64,000 nt of DNA from Campylorhamphus procurvoides (Eukaryota; Chordata; Aves; Passeriformes; Dendrocolaptidae). This document shows, one piece after another, positions 39,116 through 51,600 of this stretch (the stretch's first letter is position 1; each line of letters begins with the position of its first letter). The translations under genes were made by a program, and so were the position numbers. Under the pieces are notes generated by a model. The model saw only the letters and a program-made list of their open reading frames with translations, was not told the origin of the DNA and did no database searches. The stretch covers positions 372,001 through 436,000 of the forward strand of contig WBMV01005052.1 of the NCBI GenBank assembly GCA_013396655.1, given 5' to 3'.

Positions 39116-39625
39116 CCATTTTGGCAAAGAGGGTTTTACAGAGATAAACATGCAACTTCACAAAAGCATTATAGCAGATTACCAGGACTAACAAGCATCA
39201 CTATAGGAAGGCAACAAACACACACTCCATGTAACTTAAGTGAGGTACAGAAAATAGGTGTTTAGATTACCCACAAGAAGAAGAAAAGAATAAAGGAAGA
39301 GAGATTAAGAGAAGAAAGAATAAAGAGAGAAAAAGAGGGGAGAAAGAACACAGTTACCACACAGAAGGTGTTGATGGCTTCAAAGAGACCAGGCCAGGGC
39401 ACAATGGAGACCTTGTGCATGCCTGTTTATACACATGGTCACTGTGGCCACTGCCTCCAGGTGGGAGCTCTGGTTCCCTCACCACTCCCTGTCCCCTCAG
39501 CCAAAGGGGGGTTGGCATAGCCAGCTAGAGGCTCCAGGGGGTGTGGTGGGGTGGTCACCATGCAGGCTGTCCTTGACTGGCTCCTGTGGCCACGTGGCTG
39601 CAGCCCCTGTGCTCTGGGCAGGTCC
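39116..39625. repeat. First copy of exact 510-bp duplication
   Basis: This block recurs at 39627-40136 with no difference that I could find when reading both copies line by line. A single N at 39626 separates the copies. The block includes the GA-rich tract at 39275-39349 and the LTR TATAAA box. The most likely cause is two contig ends covering the same sequence that were joined instead of merged. Confidence 0.93.
39275..39349. repeat. GA-rich tract within the LTR
   Basis: Polypurine tract on the plus strand (polypyrimidine on the inferred LTR sense strand) made of AAGAAG, AATAAAG and GAGAGA words. It is repeated at 39786-39860 because of the duplication. Confidence 0.8.
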
Positions 39626-39626
39626 N
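39626..39626. other. Single-base assembly gap (N)
   Basis: The only ambiguous base that I noticed in the window. It sits exactly at the joint between two identical 510-bp blocks. Confidence 0.98.
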
Positions 39627-40136
39627 CCATTTTGGCAAAGAGGGTTTTACAGAGATAAACATGCAACTTCACAAAAGCATTATAGCAGATTACCAGGACT
39701 AACAAGCATCACTATAGGAAGGCAACAAACACACACTCCATGTAACTTAAGTGAGGTACAGAAAATAGGTGTTTAGATTACCCACAAGAAGAAGAAAAGA
39801 ATAAAGGAAGAGAGATTAAGAGAAGAAAGAATAAAGAGAGAAAAAGAGGGGAGAAAGAACACAGTTACCACACAGAAGGTGTTGATGGCTTCAAAGAGAC
39901 CAGGCCAGGGCACAATGGAGACCTTGTGCATGCCTGTTTATACACATGGTCACTGTGGCCACTGCCTCCAGGTGGGAGCTCTGGTTCCCTCACCACTCCC
40001 TGTCCCCTCAGCCAAAGGGGGGTTGGCATAGCCAGCTAGAGGCTCCAGGGGGTGTGGTGGGGTGGTCACCATGCAGGCTGTCCTTGACTGGCTCCTGTGG
40101 CCACGTGGCTGCAGCCCCTGTGCTCTGGGCAGGTCC
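39627..40136. repeat. Second copy of exact 510-bp duplication
   Basis: Identical, as far as I could read, to 39116-39625 at an offset of 511. It continues without a break into the right part of the LTR (40137-40243), whereas the first copy continues without a break from the left part. This is the pattern expected from unmerged overlapping contigs. Confidence 0.93.
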
Positions 40137-43100
40137 CACCATGAGCCTGCAGGCACAGCCCAGCCCTGCCCCTACACACACACTCACAGATGCACCTCCA
40201 CAAGGGGGTTCTGGCCCAATAACCACTGATCTGCTGTGTAACAGAACCTAATTCAGCATTTTCACATGCATACTTAACTGGAGCAAGATAGTAAGATGAA
40301 GCTTTTTGAAATATTATTACTCTTAGTGTGGAAATGCTTTCAAATGTTACTTTAAATTTAAATTTTTAAAATGCTTATAAGAATTTACATCCAAGCATTC
40401 ATTGTGCATGCTTTTTGGCAATGCACAAATCCAAAAGAGACTTTTTCCCATAGAGAAAGATGCCAATGCATGAAGCTACTATGAACTGGAACAGTACATC
40501 CAGCTGAGCTTCCACCTTGATTATTACTGAAGCCATACCACAGTCCATATTTGATTTGATTCTACTTTGATGGTTTGAGCCACTCAAAGGCAAAGAGTTT
40601 CTAATATAAGTGTAAATAGGAGGGAGACACTATGCAGGATACCTATCAGAACTACTAAAACCAGATTTCCATACTATCTGACTGCCAGTGCTCTACATTA
40701 AGTTAAAATCAGAGCAGATTCATTGAGTGCTGCACTCATGTGGAACAGAAAGGCCATGTCATGAAATACAGTAACATTCTCAGTTACTAAGGAAAAGGGT
40801 TGGTGAAATTTGATAAAGACATTCTCCAAACATGACTATGACAAGAAAATACCACGGACATTGTATATCTTAAATAAACTTTGTTCAGTGTTGAGTTCTG
40901 CCCATTTGTATCATTTAAAATCAGTCCCCATATACACATAAAAGCAAAGGAACACATCCATCAGGGATAAATAAGGTTAATACCGGGTGCCTGATATAAA
41001 GTTATTTTATCAGATAATGGCCTATTTTTTCTGGATGTCTTTGATTAATATCCATCTTAATAATCCATAATCCATTATAGTATTATGTTCTGCCAGTGTA
41101 ACAGCATGCTCATGTAAAAGTATTACCAGTAACCAAAGTCAAACCAGCATGTGGAGGTTCCCAAAAATGAGTAATTATTCCTCTCTTCATGTCACATTTT
41201 GTTAGCCCCTCATGTATTACTATTCAGCCCAGCCCCCGAGCACTCTGGTGGGGAACTTGGATGTGTATCCTTCAATGTCCAAATCAACTAGTAAGGCTAA
41301 TTCTGGAATTGCACCATGAACCAGAGCAGTGTGGAAACACACACTATTTTTTGTTGCTCTTTTATCCATCTTGGAAAAAAATTCTTTGGTTCCAATCCAG
41401 CTCACATTTGCAACCACTGCAAAGAGCTTTGCCAGCAAAATTAGGAAGGCAGCACACATCACCCATGGCAAAACTATCAGGAAGGGATGAGGGGCAGTAA
41501 TACTTCAACCACACATTTTAATCTCAAACCAAAGTGACTGTCAAGAAAAGCTGCATTTGAGCCTTATAATAGCAGAAGAGTTCTACAGAATGTTTGTGGC
41601 TGAAACTGTCTAGCCCACATTATCTTTATGTGACAGGGTTCCTTGTTCCATGTGAAGGGAAGCTACACTAACTGCAGTCAGTTCCAGGAGCAGATTAACC
41701 AGACTGTTATCGTTTGCCTAATTTCTATCTCTGTTATTCCCAATTACACAATCAATAGCAACACTTAAACATAAGGTCTTTGGACCTCAGGTTGAGGTCC
41801 CATAGTCACCAGTGAAAATACTCTAAAGCAGAAGCGTTCAGCATGTTCTTCTGGCAGAGATGTGAAGCAGCACATTTGAGAGGCAGACAGGTCAATACGA
41901 GTCAGAATGATCAAAAATATTATTCTGAGGATTGACACCTCTTAGACGTGATGTATCTGACTATTTTTAACTCATTGTGGGAAATGATTTCGTGAGACCT
42001 AAAAGATTACTCCAAAACATGGGACACAGTGCACTTAGGAACTTAGTGCTTTTGCATGAGAAAAGAATGTTCTAAGTGTATTGGCAACAGTAGGGCAGAG
42101 TTTGTTTATCACACTAAATTCTCAATTTTCTTTGACTTCAACATGACTATAGGCATGAGCAAGTAAGGCATCTCCTTGAACAAGAACATTAACTGGCACT
42201 TGGCAAACTAATGGGGAAGAGTAGCTGAGAAAAATCAAAAGGTTGCATTAGAATTACAGGTCACAGGAATAGAAGACCCTCACCTGAGGGTGTAACAGTG
42301 AATGTAATCATAATGTATGCTTTACAGAGAAAGGAAATAACTCAAACAAGTTACTTCTTATTTGGCATATTTTTCACATGCTTTCCACCACAGTCACTCA
42401 GCATATTGGGAATTTTGGCAACAGTTAGTTCCTATTCTACCATCACAACTTATCGAGTATGGAGAAGTCCATTTCATGTAACACAGGACATCCCTCTATC
42501 AAGTCACTCAGAAAAGTTCTAATTTACAATCTCCTTAGGTAATACCAAACTGGTGGCTGAAGGGGATCAGGAACTGCATTGCATTAGGGAAGCGCAATTA
42601 TCTTGCTTTTTAATTGTAGAGAAGATAGTGTCACGTCAACACTTATTAAAAATAGATGACATTAGTTTGGGAAAAAAAAATTAAAAAAGGCCTGGCAATT
42701 TTCCAGAGACCCTTTTAGTTAATATTCCAATACACTTCCTTTACAGCTAAGAGAGCTAGGTTACTCAGCTCATTGGCAGTTAGGTAAAATAACATCTCTT
42801 CCTTTCTGGGTAAAGAGACAGTTTTGGGAAGTCTGTAAATGTTTAGTGAAAAATGCTTTGTATCTGACTTTAGATGCTCAACTGAAAGGTTATTTTTTCA
42901 GTAAAGAAGAACCAGCTTTCTTAATCTGCTAAAAAGAGACACCAGCATGCTGTTGATATCATTTTAATTGCCACAACACAATTATTAAATTTAAGGGATG
43001 ATCAATTCTCTTGGCATCTAAGAGAAGCCTCTCCCTTTTGATTTATTACTAGACCACTAATGAAATCTGAAAGCAAAAGGTGTGAAATCCCACTGTTGGA

Positions 43101-43532
43101 AAATCAATATCAAAGCTCTAAAAATTTTAGTGGTATTGGTCTACAGCCTATAGTTTGAAGTTTCTCATCATTTCAGTCTAAGAAGTATACTTCTCTAATC
43201 AGTCAGGTTCTCTTTTTACTCTAGTTTCATCAAACGCAGTAAAAATTAGCCCTACCTGATTGTAAAGGACAGATGATGGCGAAAAAAAATAGAAATAAAA
43301 ACCAAATTCCTGTATTTGTTAATTTTCATCACAGTACTGTCTCTTTCAGCAGCCAGTAAACAGTGATGCTCGACATAGAGGAATGCAGTGCATGTTATTT
43401 TATACAGGAATATTTGGCATACTTAATTAGAACTTAAGATTCTTTTTCCAATAATAAATTATTGCTTGTCTAAAGAAAGATGTGTCAGAAAAGAACAATG
43501 TATTCCCATTATAATTCTGCTAAAGAAGTAGT

Positions 43533-43609
43533 TCAATAGTTCATAATTGATTGCAAAAGGATCTGGGACCAGATGAAAGGTTGAAATCTTAGATAATTCA
43601 AACTGACCA
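43533..43609 (+). repeat. 77-bp dispersed direct repeat, copy 1
   Basis: The same 77-base sequence recurs at 44601-44677 in the same orientation, with 72 of 77 positions equal by eye. All five differences fall within a 10-base span (43569-43578). Flanks are unrelated on both sides. It matches no repeat family that I know. Confidence 0.85.
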
Positions 43610-44600
43610 CTATATTCAGTATTATCATCATTTGCAGTAGTAACATTCTTTTTCCTTCATGACAAATCAGATTGGAAAATCTGTACAAATTAAGGGGTTT
43701 CCAGTGATAAAACTCTTGTAGGTGCACTGACTTTTACCAAATGTGGCTCTTGCCTTCTTAAGTAAAGACACAAAAAATTCATGTGAAATTCAACCTTCCA
43801 AAATGTGGGCAGAACTCCTTAGATGTCTGTTATCTCATATATTTGATGCCTAGGAAACAAAATGGGAGTAACACTTTGAACACTAGACATTTACAAGCTA
43901 TGTATTTAGAACAAAGGATTTTGAATAAATCCATGACAGGACTGAGGTACTTTTAATGAAAGTCCTCCTTTCTTATGAATCTATTACATTTTTACAATTG
44001 CAAATAGTATAGATCAGGTCCGTATGATTTCATTTGGCTAAGATGAATACACAAACCTAGACACATCTATGTTCTGGAGACATACAGAGCAGGAGAGCAG
44101 GGAGGTGTTCCTCATATGACCTGCTGCTAAGGAGTCACAATTATATTCCCTCTGTGACAGCTGGTAGGGACATTCAGTAGGTTTTGATAAGACCCATCAT
44201 AAATCATAGTTAGCCAAACCCAAATGCTGGTCCTTTGTACACGCATCAATAGGCAATCTGGTGTACAGGACCTGCAAACAACTGAATGTCTGAAAAGGAT
44301 AGAGTGAGGGTCACTGACAGCTAAAGGGTACCCAGTCAATCTTTTTTAACATTCTTGAGGAAGAAGGAGTTGGACATAATTTTTTTCTATCAGGTTATTT
44401 TCCTTCTCCTTGCCTACAAAAATTATCACTCTTGTCTTTCCCAGAACTTATTTTTTCTCCAACTCTATCATCACGGCAATTCATTCTCACCACAGATACG
44501 ATAAATGTGTTTTGAGCTCTCTCTCTTATCACTTAATTGCATTTTCCAGTGTAGAAGCAATTATGGTGTCAGAAAGCACCTGAGAGAACTCTTCATAAAG

Positions 44601-44677
44601 TCAATAGTTCATAATTGATTGCAAAAGGATCTGGGACCAGATGAGATGCTGCAGTCTTAGATAATTCAAACTGACCA
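44601..44677 (+). repeat. 77-bp dispersed direct repeat, copy 2
   Basis: Partner of 43533-43609, 1,068 bases downstream. It starts abruptly at TCAATAGTTC and ends at AACTGACCA before a T-run. No target-site duplication or tail is evident around either copy. Confidence 0.85.
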
Positions 44678-45667
44678 TTTTTTTCCATGTGTGGTTTTAC
44701 TGTTTATTTATATGCATTGTCTGTTTATACTGGATCATCATTTCTTCCTCTCACCCTCCCACACCACCTCCATATAGGTATAATACAATCATATTGTTAC
44801 CTGGATCTACTGCTATTTGCAGTTGAACTAGCTACAGGTTTCTGTAAACCCCAACTCCATCTTTGATCCAAGATACACTTTTACTCTTTAGTCTAAGCAC
44901 TTTAGTGCTTTAGAAAACAATCTGGCTGAACACAATTGATGAGAAGCAATGTTTCATTTTCAGGTCATCTCAGAGCCAGCAATACACAAGCCCTGGCACA
45001 AAGGAAGGGGTAGATTCTCAGTGGTAGCCAGTGTTGACCCAATATGAACAGAACAGGGTGTGATGGCTTGAGGAGGCCCATACTGGCCAATAGGTAGTCC
45101 AACTGCAGAGCCTGATGATATCCAGCCTCAGTTAAACTGTCAAGTCTAGTTCCAAGGCTTTCAGTATTTAATAAATCATCCTGAATCAGTCAACTGAAGG
45201 GCAGAGCTCTACACACAACTCTAGTAAAAAGAAAGTTGTCAAATGGGAAAAAAATCTCCTGAGCAGCACACTCTGTATAATGATGTCTGGTGGCACTGTC
45301 ACTACATAGACCAAGGAACTTCTCTTTCAAACAGTCACACATAACCAGTGTATAAATAACACAGGTACAGTGAGATACCGAGCTGAGTTCACTTCATTTG
45401 TACCTACAGTCTGGCATGTCAGCCAAGTCACTGCCATCAGTGAATTCCAATAATGGGTATTTCCACAAGTAATGATAAAAAATTGTTTCCTTTCCAAATT
45501 CAGGGTTAAGTGAACCAACTTCCAGTTTTGTTCTTATATGCAGCAAAGCAATTAGAACTCTAAAAATAAATTACTAGGATAAAAAATTCCATTGTAAAAT
45601 ATCTCGGTTGTTTTTATGTGCATCCACTATGTGAAGAGAATTGACAAGAAAGATAGAGCGGAATTTT

Positions 45668-45955
45668 TAAAAGAGTGTGTAGTGGGACATACAAGAAGGA
45701 CATGCTTCAAACTGAAAAACTGTCAGTTTAGATGAGATATTAGGAGGAAGTTTTTTGCTATGAGGGTGGTGAGGCACAGGAACAGGTTGCTCAGAGAAGT
45801 TGTGGATGTCCCATCTCTGGAGGTGTTCAAGACCAGCTTGGATGGGGCTCGAAGCAGCCCAGTCTCGTGGAAGGTGTCCCTGCCCATGGCAGAAGGGTTA
45901 GAACTAGAAGATCTTTAAGGTCACTTCCAACCCAAAGCATTTGATGATTCTATGA
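45668..45955 (+). mobile_element. CR1 LINE, 5'-truncated, plus strand
   Basis: A 3' fragment of CR1 ending with CCAACCCAAAGC and an ATTTGATG ATTCTATG octamer pair at about 45939-45955. The plus strand encodes the ORF2 C-terminus without interruption: MRVVRHRNRLLREVVDV (family typically [10 protein letters not shown], so W and P are substituted) continues through SLEVFK to a stop just before the 3' tail. The first 60 bases (45668-45730) are more diverged. The 5' end is truncated as usual for CR1, with no visible target-site duplication. It is inactive because most of ORF2 is missing. Confidence 0.92.
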
Positions 45956-48618
45956 AGATGCAAGCTACAGAGTCAAGGACTCCCAATAATAACATCCCTC
46001 TGTCCCCATTTCTTTCATTAAAACTATTAATATAAATTAAAATAGGACTGTAATAATAGGGTTAGATTACATAAATTAGTTCCATGAGACCTTTTTGTCC
46101 TCATCTGTTTCAAATACATAATTTGAAAACAAACTACCACATTGGATAATTGAATAGTGTAAAAATAGCGCAATAAGGTTCATAAACCTGCAATATGTTT
46201 ACAAGGGATTAATGGAGATCTAATTATGACTGGTTTGTGCTATCAATCAATATGCCACAATGCAGCATCCTCTGTCTTAGTCGAATTTCCTGGGAATAAG
46301 GTTCGCTGCTCTGTGTGCTACTGATACAGGTCCTGAACAATGTAGGTGGTGAAAATTGCCATATGGTCAATATTAAATGAAAGTTGCTCTGCTATAAACC
46401 AAAGAGTGGTGGTGGCTGTCATCACTGGAAATATACAATCACTTTCCAAAAGGGTCAAAGGATGTCACTTGTTTTGATTTGGCAGTGGGCTAAATCTCCT
46501 AAAGTAATTTCCTAACCCTCACACAAAAAATACCAAATTGTACACTGACAGATTAAATATTGTATCTATCTGCTTAATCTATGTGTCTTCACAGTCCTGT
46601 ATGTTAGCTCTGACTAAAATTCCCCTGAAATATGCCAGTAGGACAGTCACTCAAAGTTATTTTGTAGAAGAGAAAACATCATAATGGCATGTAAAGAACA
46701 GGGATATTTTATTATGTGAACAATTTAAACTTCAAGGCAATACAAGGAAGAAGAAAAGTCTCAATTTCCAAAATATTTCACCATATGAACTTTAAATCTT
46801 ATCAAAAAGAATTTTTTTGGAATGCAAAAATTGAACATGTATCATAAATTTAGAATGCTGTATAATATATTGGAGAGTGTTCCTCCTCTCTGTGACAAAA
46901 GTATTGCTTTCCATTGCCAACAGTAAAATTACTTCCTCATTCTGCAAAGTTACAGAATCTCTCACCATATGAATAACTGTTCCTTTCCTCACAAAAGAGA
47001 AAACTGGTACCTCTGTTTACAGAATTTCCAAAGCAAAGGGCAGATTTGAAAGCTCTGTAGGTCAAAGTTGGATTACAGTAAATATTGTCTCTAAGTCATG
47101 TTATGGGACCAAGGGAAGCACTTTCTGGAGTGTTTCAGCACATCAGCATCGAATAGATGGTTTTCAGAAAGCTTTTTTGAATGCTCAAAGGTTGCTTGGC
47201 AGCAGCACAAGGAAAACCAAATTGTATAATTTTAAGGATAAGAACAGCATCCTTTACTTGTGGATCTAAGCTTGTTCTCAAACCTGAGAGAGGACAATTC
47301 ATCTTGGGCCAGTAGCAGAACACCCTCTTGGGACACCAGTGTGAGATGACCACAAAAGACACGAAGTGCTGTCAACAGGGCAAGGGAATTATGAGAGGAC
47401 AGAGAATTTGAAGTGTATCAAAGGATGTCAACAAGGGTCTCTATTTCCCAAATTGACCTAGCAATCTGCTTACTTGGAATCTGCTCATAGTGATGCAACA
47501 GTCTAGCAGTAGCTGCATGAGCCCTTTGGAAAGGTATGGCCAAGCACTTGAGAAGGTCTGGATGTTCATTGTGAACAATTTGGAGACTTCCACTCATAGT
47601 ACACAGAGATGTCCATTTGGTTCCCCTTTTTCAAAAAGACAGCAGTAGAGAGGTGTACAGAAATATCCACATGCACGCACAGCAGCACAGAAACACCCGT
47701 GCACAAACTCCCTTCACTTCCCATTGTACACCAACTTTTCTCTACCTGTGAAGACACATCTGAGAGCATTACCACACACCACCAAGGAGAGCTACAATGG
47801 CAACAGCGCAGCCCATCCTACATGCGAAAGGAAGACCTAAATGTGGCAAGCCACATACTGATGACAGACCAGAAAGAGGACAAAAAAGGTGCAACATAAA
47901 TGCCATTATGACAGCTTTAAAGGGGAGGAAACTGAAGAACTTGAAGCACTGGAAGAAACTGGAACCTTGTGGAGCTCAGGGAAGATTTCACTGCCTTTCA
48001 GTACACTTGGCAAATGCCCACTTGCCTCTACCTAAAGACACTTAGACTGCCATAATGTTACCTGATACTCAGCTACATATTCTGTGTGGCTAAATGCCAT
48101 GCCATTTACCCAGCTAATTAAAAAAGCAAAGAAATTATACAAATGAGAAAATCCCAGAAAATTTCTCTTATCTGGTAGCATGTCAATTCCTACAGGGAAA
48201 TGCAAACAAATAAAAGCTAAAACTACTAAGAGTGCCCTGTCAGTCATATGTGATTTATATAAATATTTTGACACCTGGTGGGTTCCATCTGTATTTTCCA
48301 AAAAAATCTTTCTGTATGAACAAATCAGAAAAATAACATATTACTTTTATTTGCACTGAATTAGTGGCATGACATTTCAAATCTTAAGACTAATACCTTA
48401 AACATTCTCAGTCAGCTGTAGCTGCATTCAGACCAAAAAGTGAAATTCAAAAGATGGAGCTCAGCTTCCTCTTGAAAAGAAATACCATGGGGGTAGATGG
48501 GGAGCGCTTCCTACCTTGCCAAGGTACCAATTAAACGTAAGTCCATGCAGGTTCATTCCTGTGCTGAAAGAAACAAACAACTGTGTTCCATTTCAAGAAG
48601 CAATATATTAAAAGAGTT

Positions 48619-48651
48619 GGGGAGGGGAGCAGGGGGGACATGGGGGTTGGG
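48619..48651 (+). other. Strong G-quadruplex motif, plus strand
   Basis: Five G tracts (4, 4, 6, 5 and 3 G) with spacers of 1, 4, 4 and 2 bases, so more tracts than the four needed. It is isolated in AT-rich DNA with no gene or promoter visible around it. Confidence 0.8.
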
Positions 48652-51600
48652 CAGAGAAACGATCTAAAGATGTCTCTTGCTGCTAAACACTTCTTGTAGA
48701 TTGAGACAAGTTTCAGATCTCTCTCCATTATGACACTAACTCTCCCCAAAATCCCACAGTAGTGGTAAATTACAATTAATAGGAGGAAAAACTAGCATTG
48801 CTTCTCAGAAACACTCAAAAATGCTATAGTTGGATTGGAGTAGCCACCTCAATTAAGTACTTAAAAATATTTAATATGGAGGCCATGGGAAGGAGGAGAA
48901 TGATATTCCTAATGGAAAAATTGTAGCCCTGTAATTAATCTATGTTGAAGTTTACCTATTCCCATAAGAAATAGTTTAGAATGATTAAAACCTTCAGATG
49001 ACATTTTAAAAATGCCCACTAATAAAACTGGATGCCTTCCAAGACCATAAAACATCAAGACTACAAGAGCTGGAACTTCACTGTACAGTACAGAATTTGC
49101 TGGAAACATTAGTAAGGATGCAAATGATCCTTCAGGGTGCCAAGAAGATGCATCTGCTGGGAGGCTGCTCTCTGCTAGGACAACTCTGCCCACCAAAGAA
49201 GAGAATACCCCAGGTTAAAAAGACAACAGGGCAATTTGGATATGCTGCTTTTCACAGTTCAGAAAGGAGTTAACTTTTTGAAAGAACTTACTTATGTCAT
49301 GAGTAACAAAAGACCATTCTAATGGATGTAGCACATGTCACAGAAGTCAATACCTACAACCCTTTTTTGTGAAGCAAAAAGGATGTCAATATCCCACACT
49401 CTCTGTAAATCTTATTCCTCATTCCTTATTTGTTAATGTCTTACTGTATCACTCTGAAGAGATGAGGACCCCTTTGCATCATACTTGTCAAGGTTCTCAG
49501 ATTTGTGAATCACTAGTGAAGACAGAAGTAATATAAAATTATTAAGAAAGGGTTGTTGAAGTTTATCTTAGGTACTTGAATGTGGCTCCAGTGGAATGGA
49601 ACAGAGAAGGAGATATTGTAAATTTTTTTACCTCAAGTTAGATAAATAAAATATTCTGACCACAGGTATTTAATCTGGATACAGGATAAACATTTCTACA
49701 TTCCTGAATTCATTCTCTTATACTTTTAAAATCTACAGAGTAAACCACTTACTTTTCCTAAATGACTCAACCTTCTTCTAACATGTCCGTACACTGAAAA
49801 ATCAGCATTCCACCATTTGAACACAGTATTACTGTATACAAACATTTTGTATGCAGAACAAGTGACAGAAGATAGCATTTAATTTGTCACACTGTGAATT
49901 AAATGCTTTAAAGAGAGATAAAGAGTGAGTGTACATCCCTCACCCGAGTTTTGGTTGCTTTTACATTAAGAACTTAAGCTTCATCTTTTAAATACTCTAC
50001 TGTCTTTGCACAGAGCAGACACAGAATTATGGATGAGTCTTTCCCAGAAGGCCTATGCATCACAGTACCCCAGGCAAGCCCATCAGATGTTTTCAACACA
50101 TCCTCATAGGAAAATATTTTAAATTCTGCAAGATCTGTGCCCAGATAAAAAGTCAATAACAGATAATGTGTTCTGAACACACAAATTTATCATCACCTGA
50201 GGGGATAGGAAGTGTAAGTTGCTTTGGAATCTCAGCTGAAGGGCCCCAGACTTTATTAAACATGGAGTTGTGAGTGTGTAGGTGTTGGATTACACACATC
50301 AATAGGAAGAGAATGATTTCTGGAGGCACGTAGGAGAGATTTTGGATTATGGTACTTATCAGGCTCCAGGGAGCATTTTGGCAAGTTTTTGAAATGCACT
50401 CATGAATTCCTCATGCACTTTTCGGAGACAGCTACAACTGAAGCATGGAGGCTTGAAAGACTCTTTTCTGTTTCATCATATGTGACTTTTAGTGCAGAAG
50501 CAGGGCTTCTCAGAGCAGCAATGTGTCCACCCTGTAGAGCACAAATCCTTGCTGTCTGCAGCTGACACATCTCTTGGCCTGTAACAATGCTTCTTCAGCA
50601 CTGTCTGTAACTCTGGGATGAAATCCTGGCCACTTTTACATCACTGCAAAAATTCAAAAGGTTTTACAGGACTTATAATTCATTCTGTTGCTTTGGATGG
50701 CATTTCAGTTCATTGTTTTCTGAGCTGAAGCAAGATGCAGACAATCAGGATGTGAAGAATGTATTCAAGGGGAAAAGATCTTGTTCTGAGAAAGAACTGT
50801 CAAGCAAAATACAAACACTTGGGTACATGATTTTCGAAAGATAAGGAGAAGGATTCTCCATCTCCAGACATTTTCAGAACACATTAGGCAAACATCTGTC
50901 AGAAAGGGTTTAGCTGCAGTTACACTGCCTCAGGGTTGGCAACTAAATGCTACCTGGAGGCCGTCCCCAGCCCCATTTCCTATTACACTCCCTCTCTAGG
51001 CAAACACTTGAACTTCTCTGGGAGAGGAGGTCCCTGGTGAGCATCAGCAGCTCAGCATTCAAATAAGTCACAAGAGGAACTATTTATGTTTGCTCTCTTG
51101 TGAGGTCTCTTTAGAGCTATGCTGTAGCTGGTTTAAGTGGGCAAAAAGGTTTCTTCTGTCTCATAATTCAGAAAAATATCCCATCATTAAGCTCTCAAAA
51201 GCAGGTCCAGGAATCTATGAAAGACACTGGTTCATTGATTCTACTTAATCATTTGAGAGCCAGAAGCAGTTTCTAGGATTGACTGAAAATTGAAGAAAGA
51301 CAATATGAAGCTCAAATACAACACAGATACTCAGCATACAACAAAGATGCACTAGATGGAGATAGCATCAAATTCTACAGCAGAACTTCTGGAATAGCAG
51401 CTGGCATAATATGAGTAACTAAAGCACTGCTATTTTCCAACAACAGAGATCTTTATGGAGCTTCATAGATTAAATTTCAGTTCTCGATAAAGTGAAATTT
51501 TTAACTTTGAACTGTGTTTGTGTAAGTGAAAACACCCCTAGATTCCTTTGCTGATGGAATTGAACTGTATGTCCAGTTTTCACTTAATTATGCACCTTGA

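Larger units (their letters stand above)
38938..40243 (-). mobile_element. Solo LTR of an endogenous retrovirus
   Basis: The element starts with TGTTACAC (38938-38945) and ends with GTGTAACA (40236-40243), a perfect 8-bp inverted terminal repeat of TG...CA type. Flanks are GAACT on the left and GAACC on the right, a 5-bp target-site copy with one mismatch; five bases is the length usual for ERVL-class elements. Read on the minus strand, a GC-rich first half leads to a TATAAA box (39426-39431 and its copy at 39937-39942). The AT-rich second half contains ATTAAA words. This fits U3-R-U5 order on the minus strand. No gag, pol or env reading frames are attached, hence a solo LTR. Its span is 1,306 bp as assembled, or 795 bp once the internal 511-bp duplication is removed. 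The ERV family is not identified. Confidence 0.72.
40244..45667. other. AT-rich unique DNA, no gene seen
   Basis: The first five bases (GAACC) are the candidate right target-site copy of the LTR. Frames are 103 codons or shorter, with opposite-strand frames overlapping (41189-41500 plus and 41220-41471 minus), which argues against coding. The only internal structure seen is the 77-bp repeat pair at 43533 and 44601. An A-rich run lies near 42671. Confidence 0.65.

Noticed and set aside
39435..40251. Two similar plus-strand frames of 113 and 101 codons sharing 60 or more identical residues, suggesting duplicated genes
   Set aside because: They share sequence only because of the 510-bp duplication inside an LTR. 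They are not independent genes.
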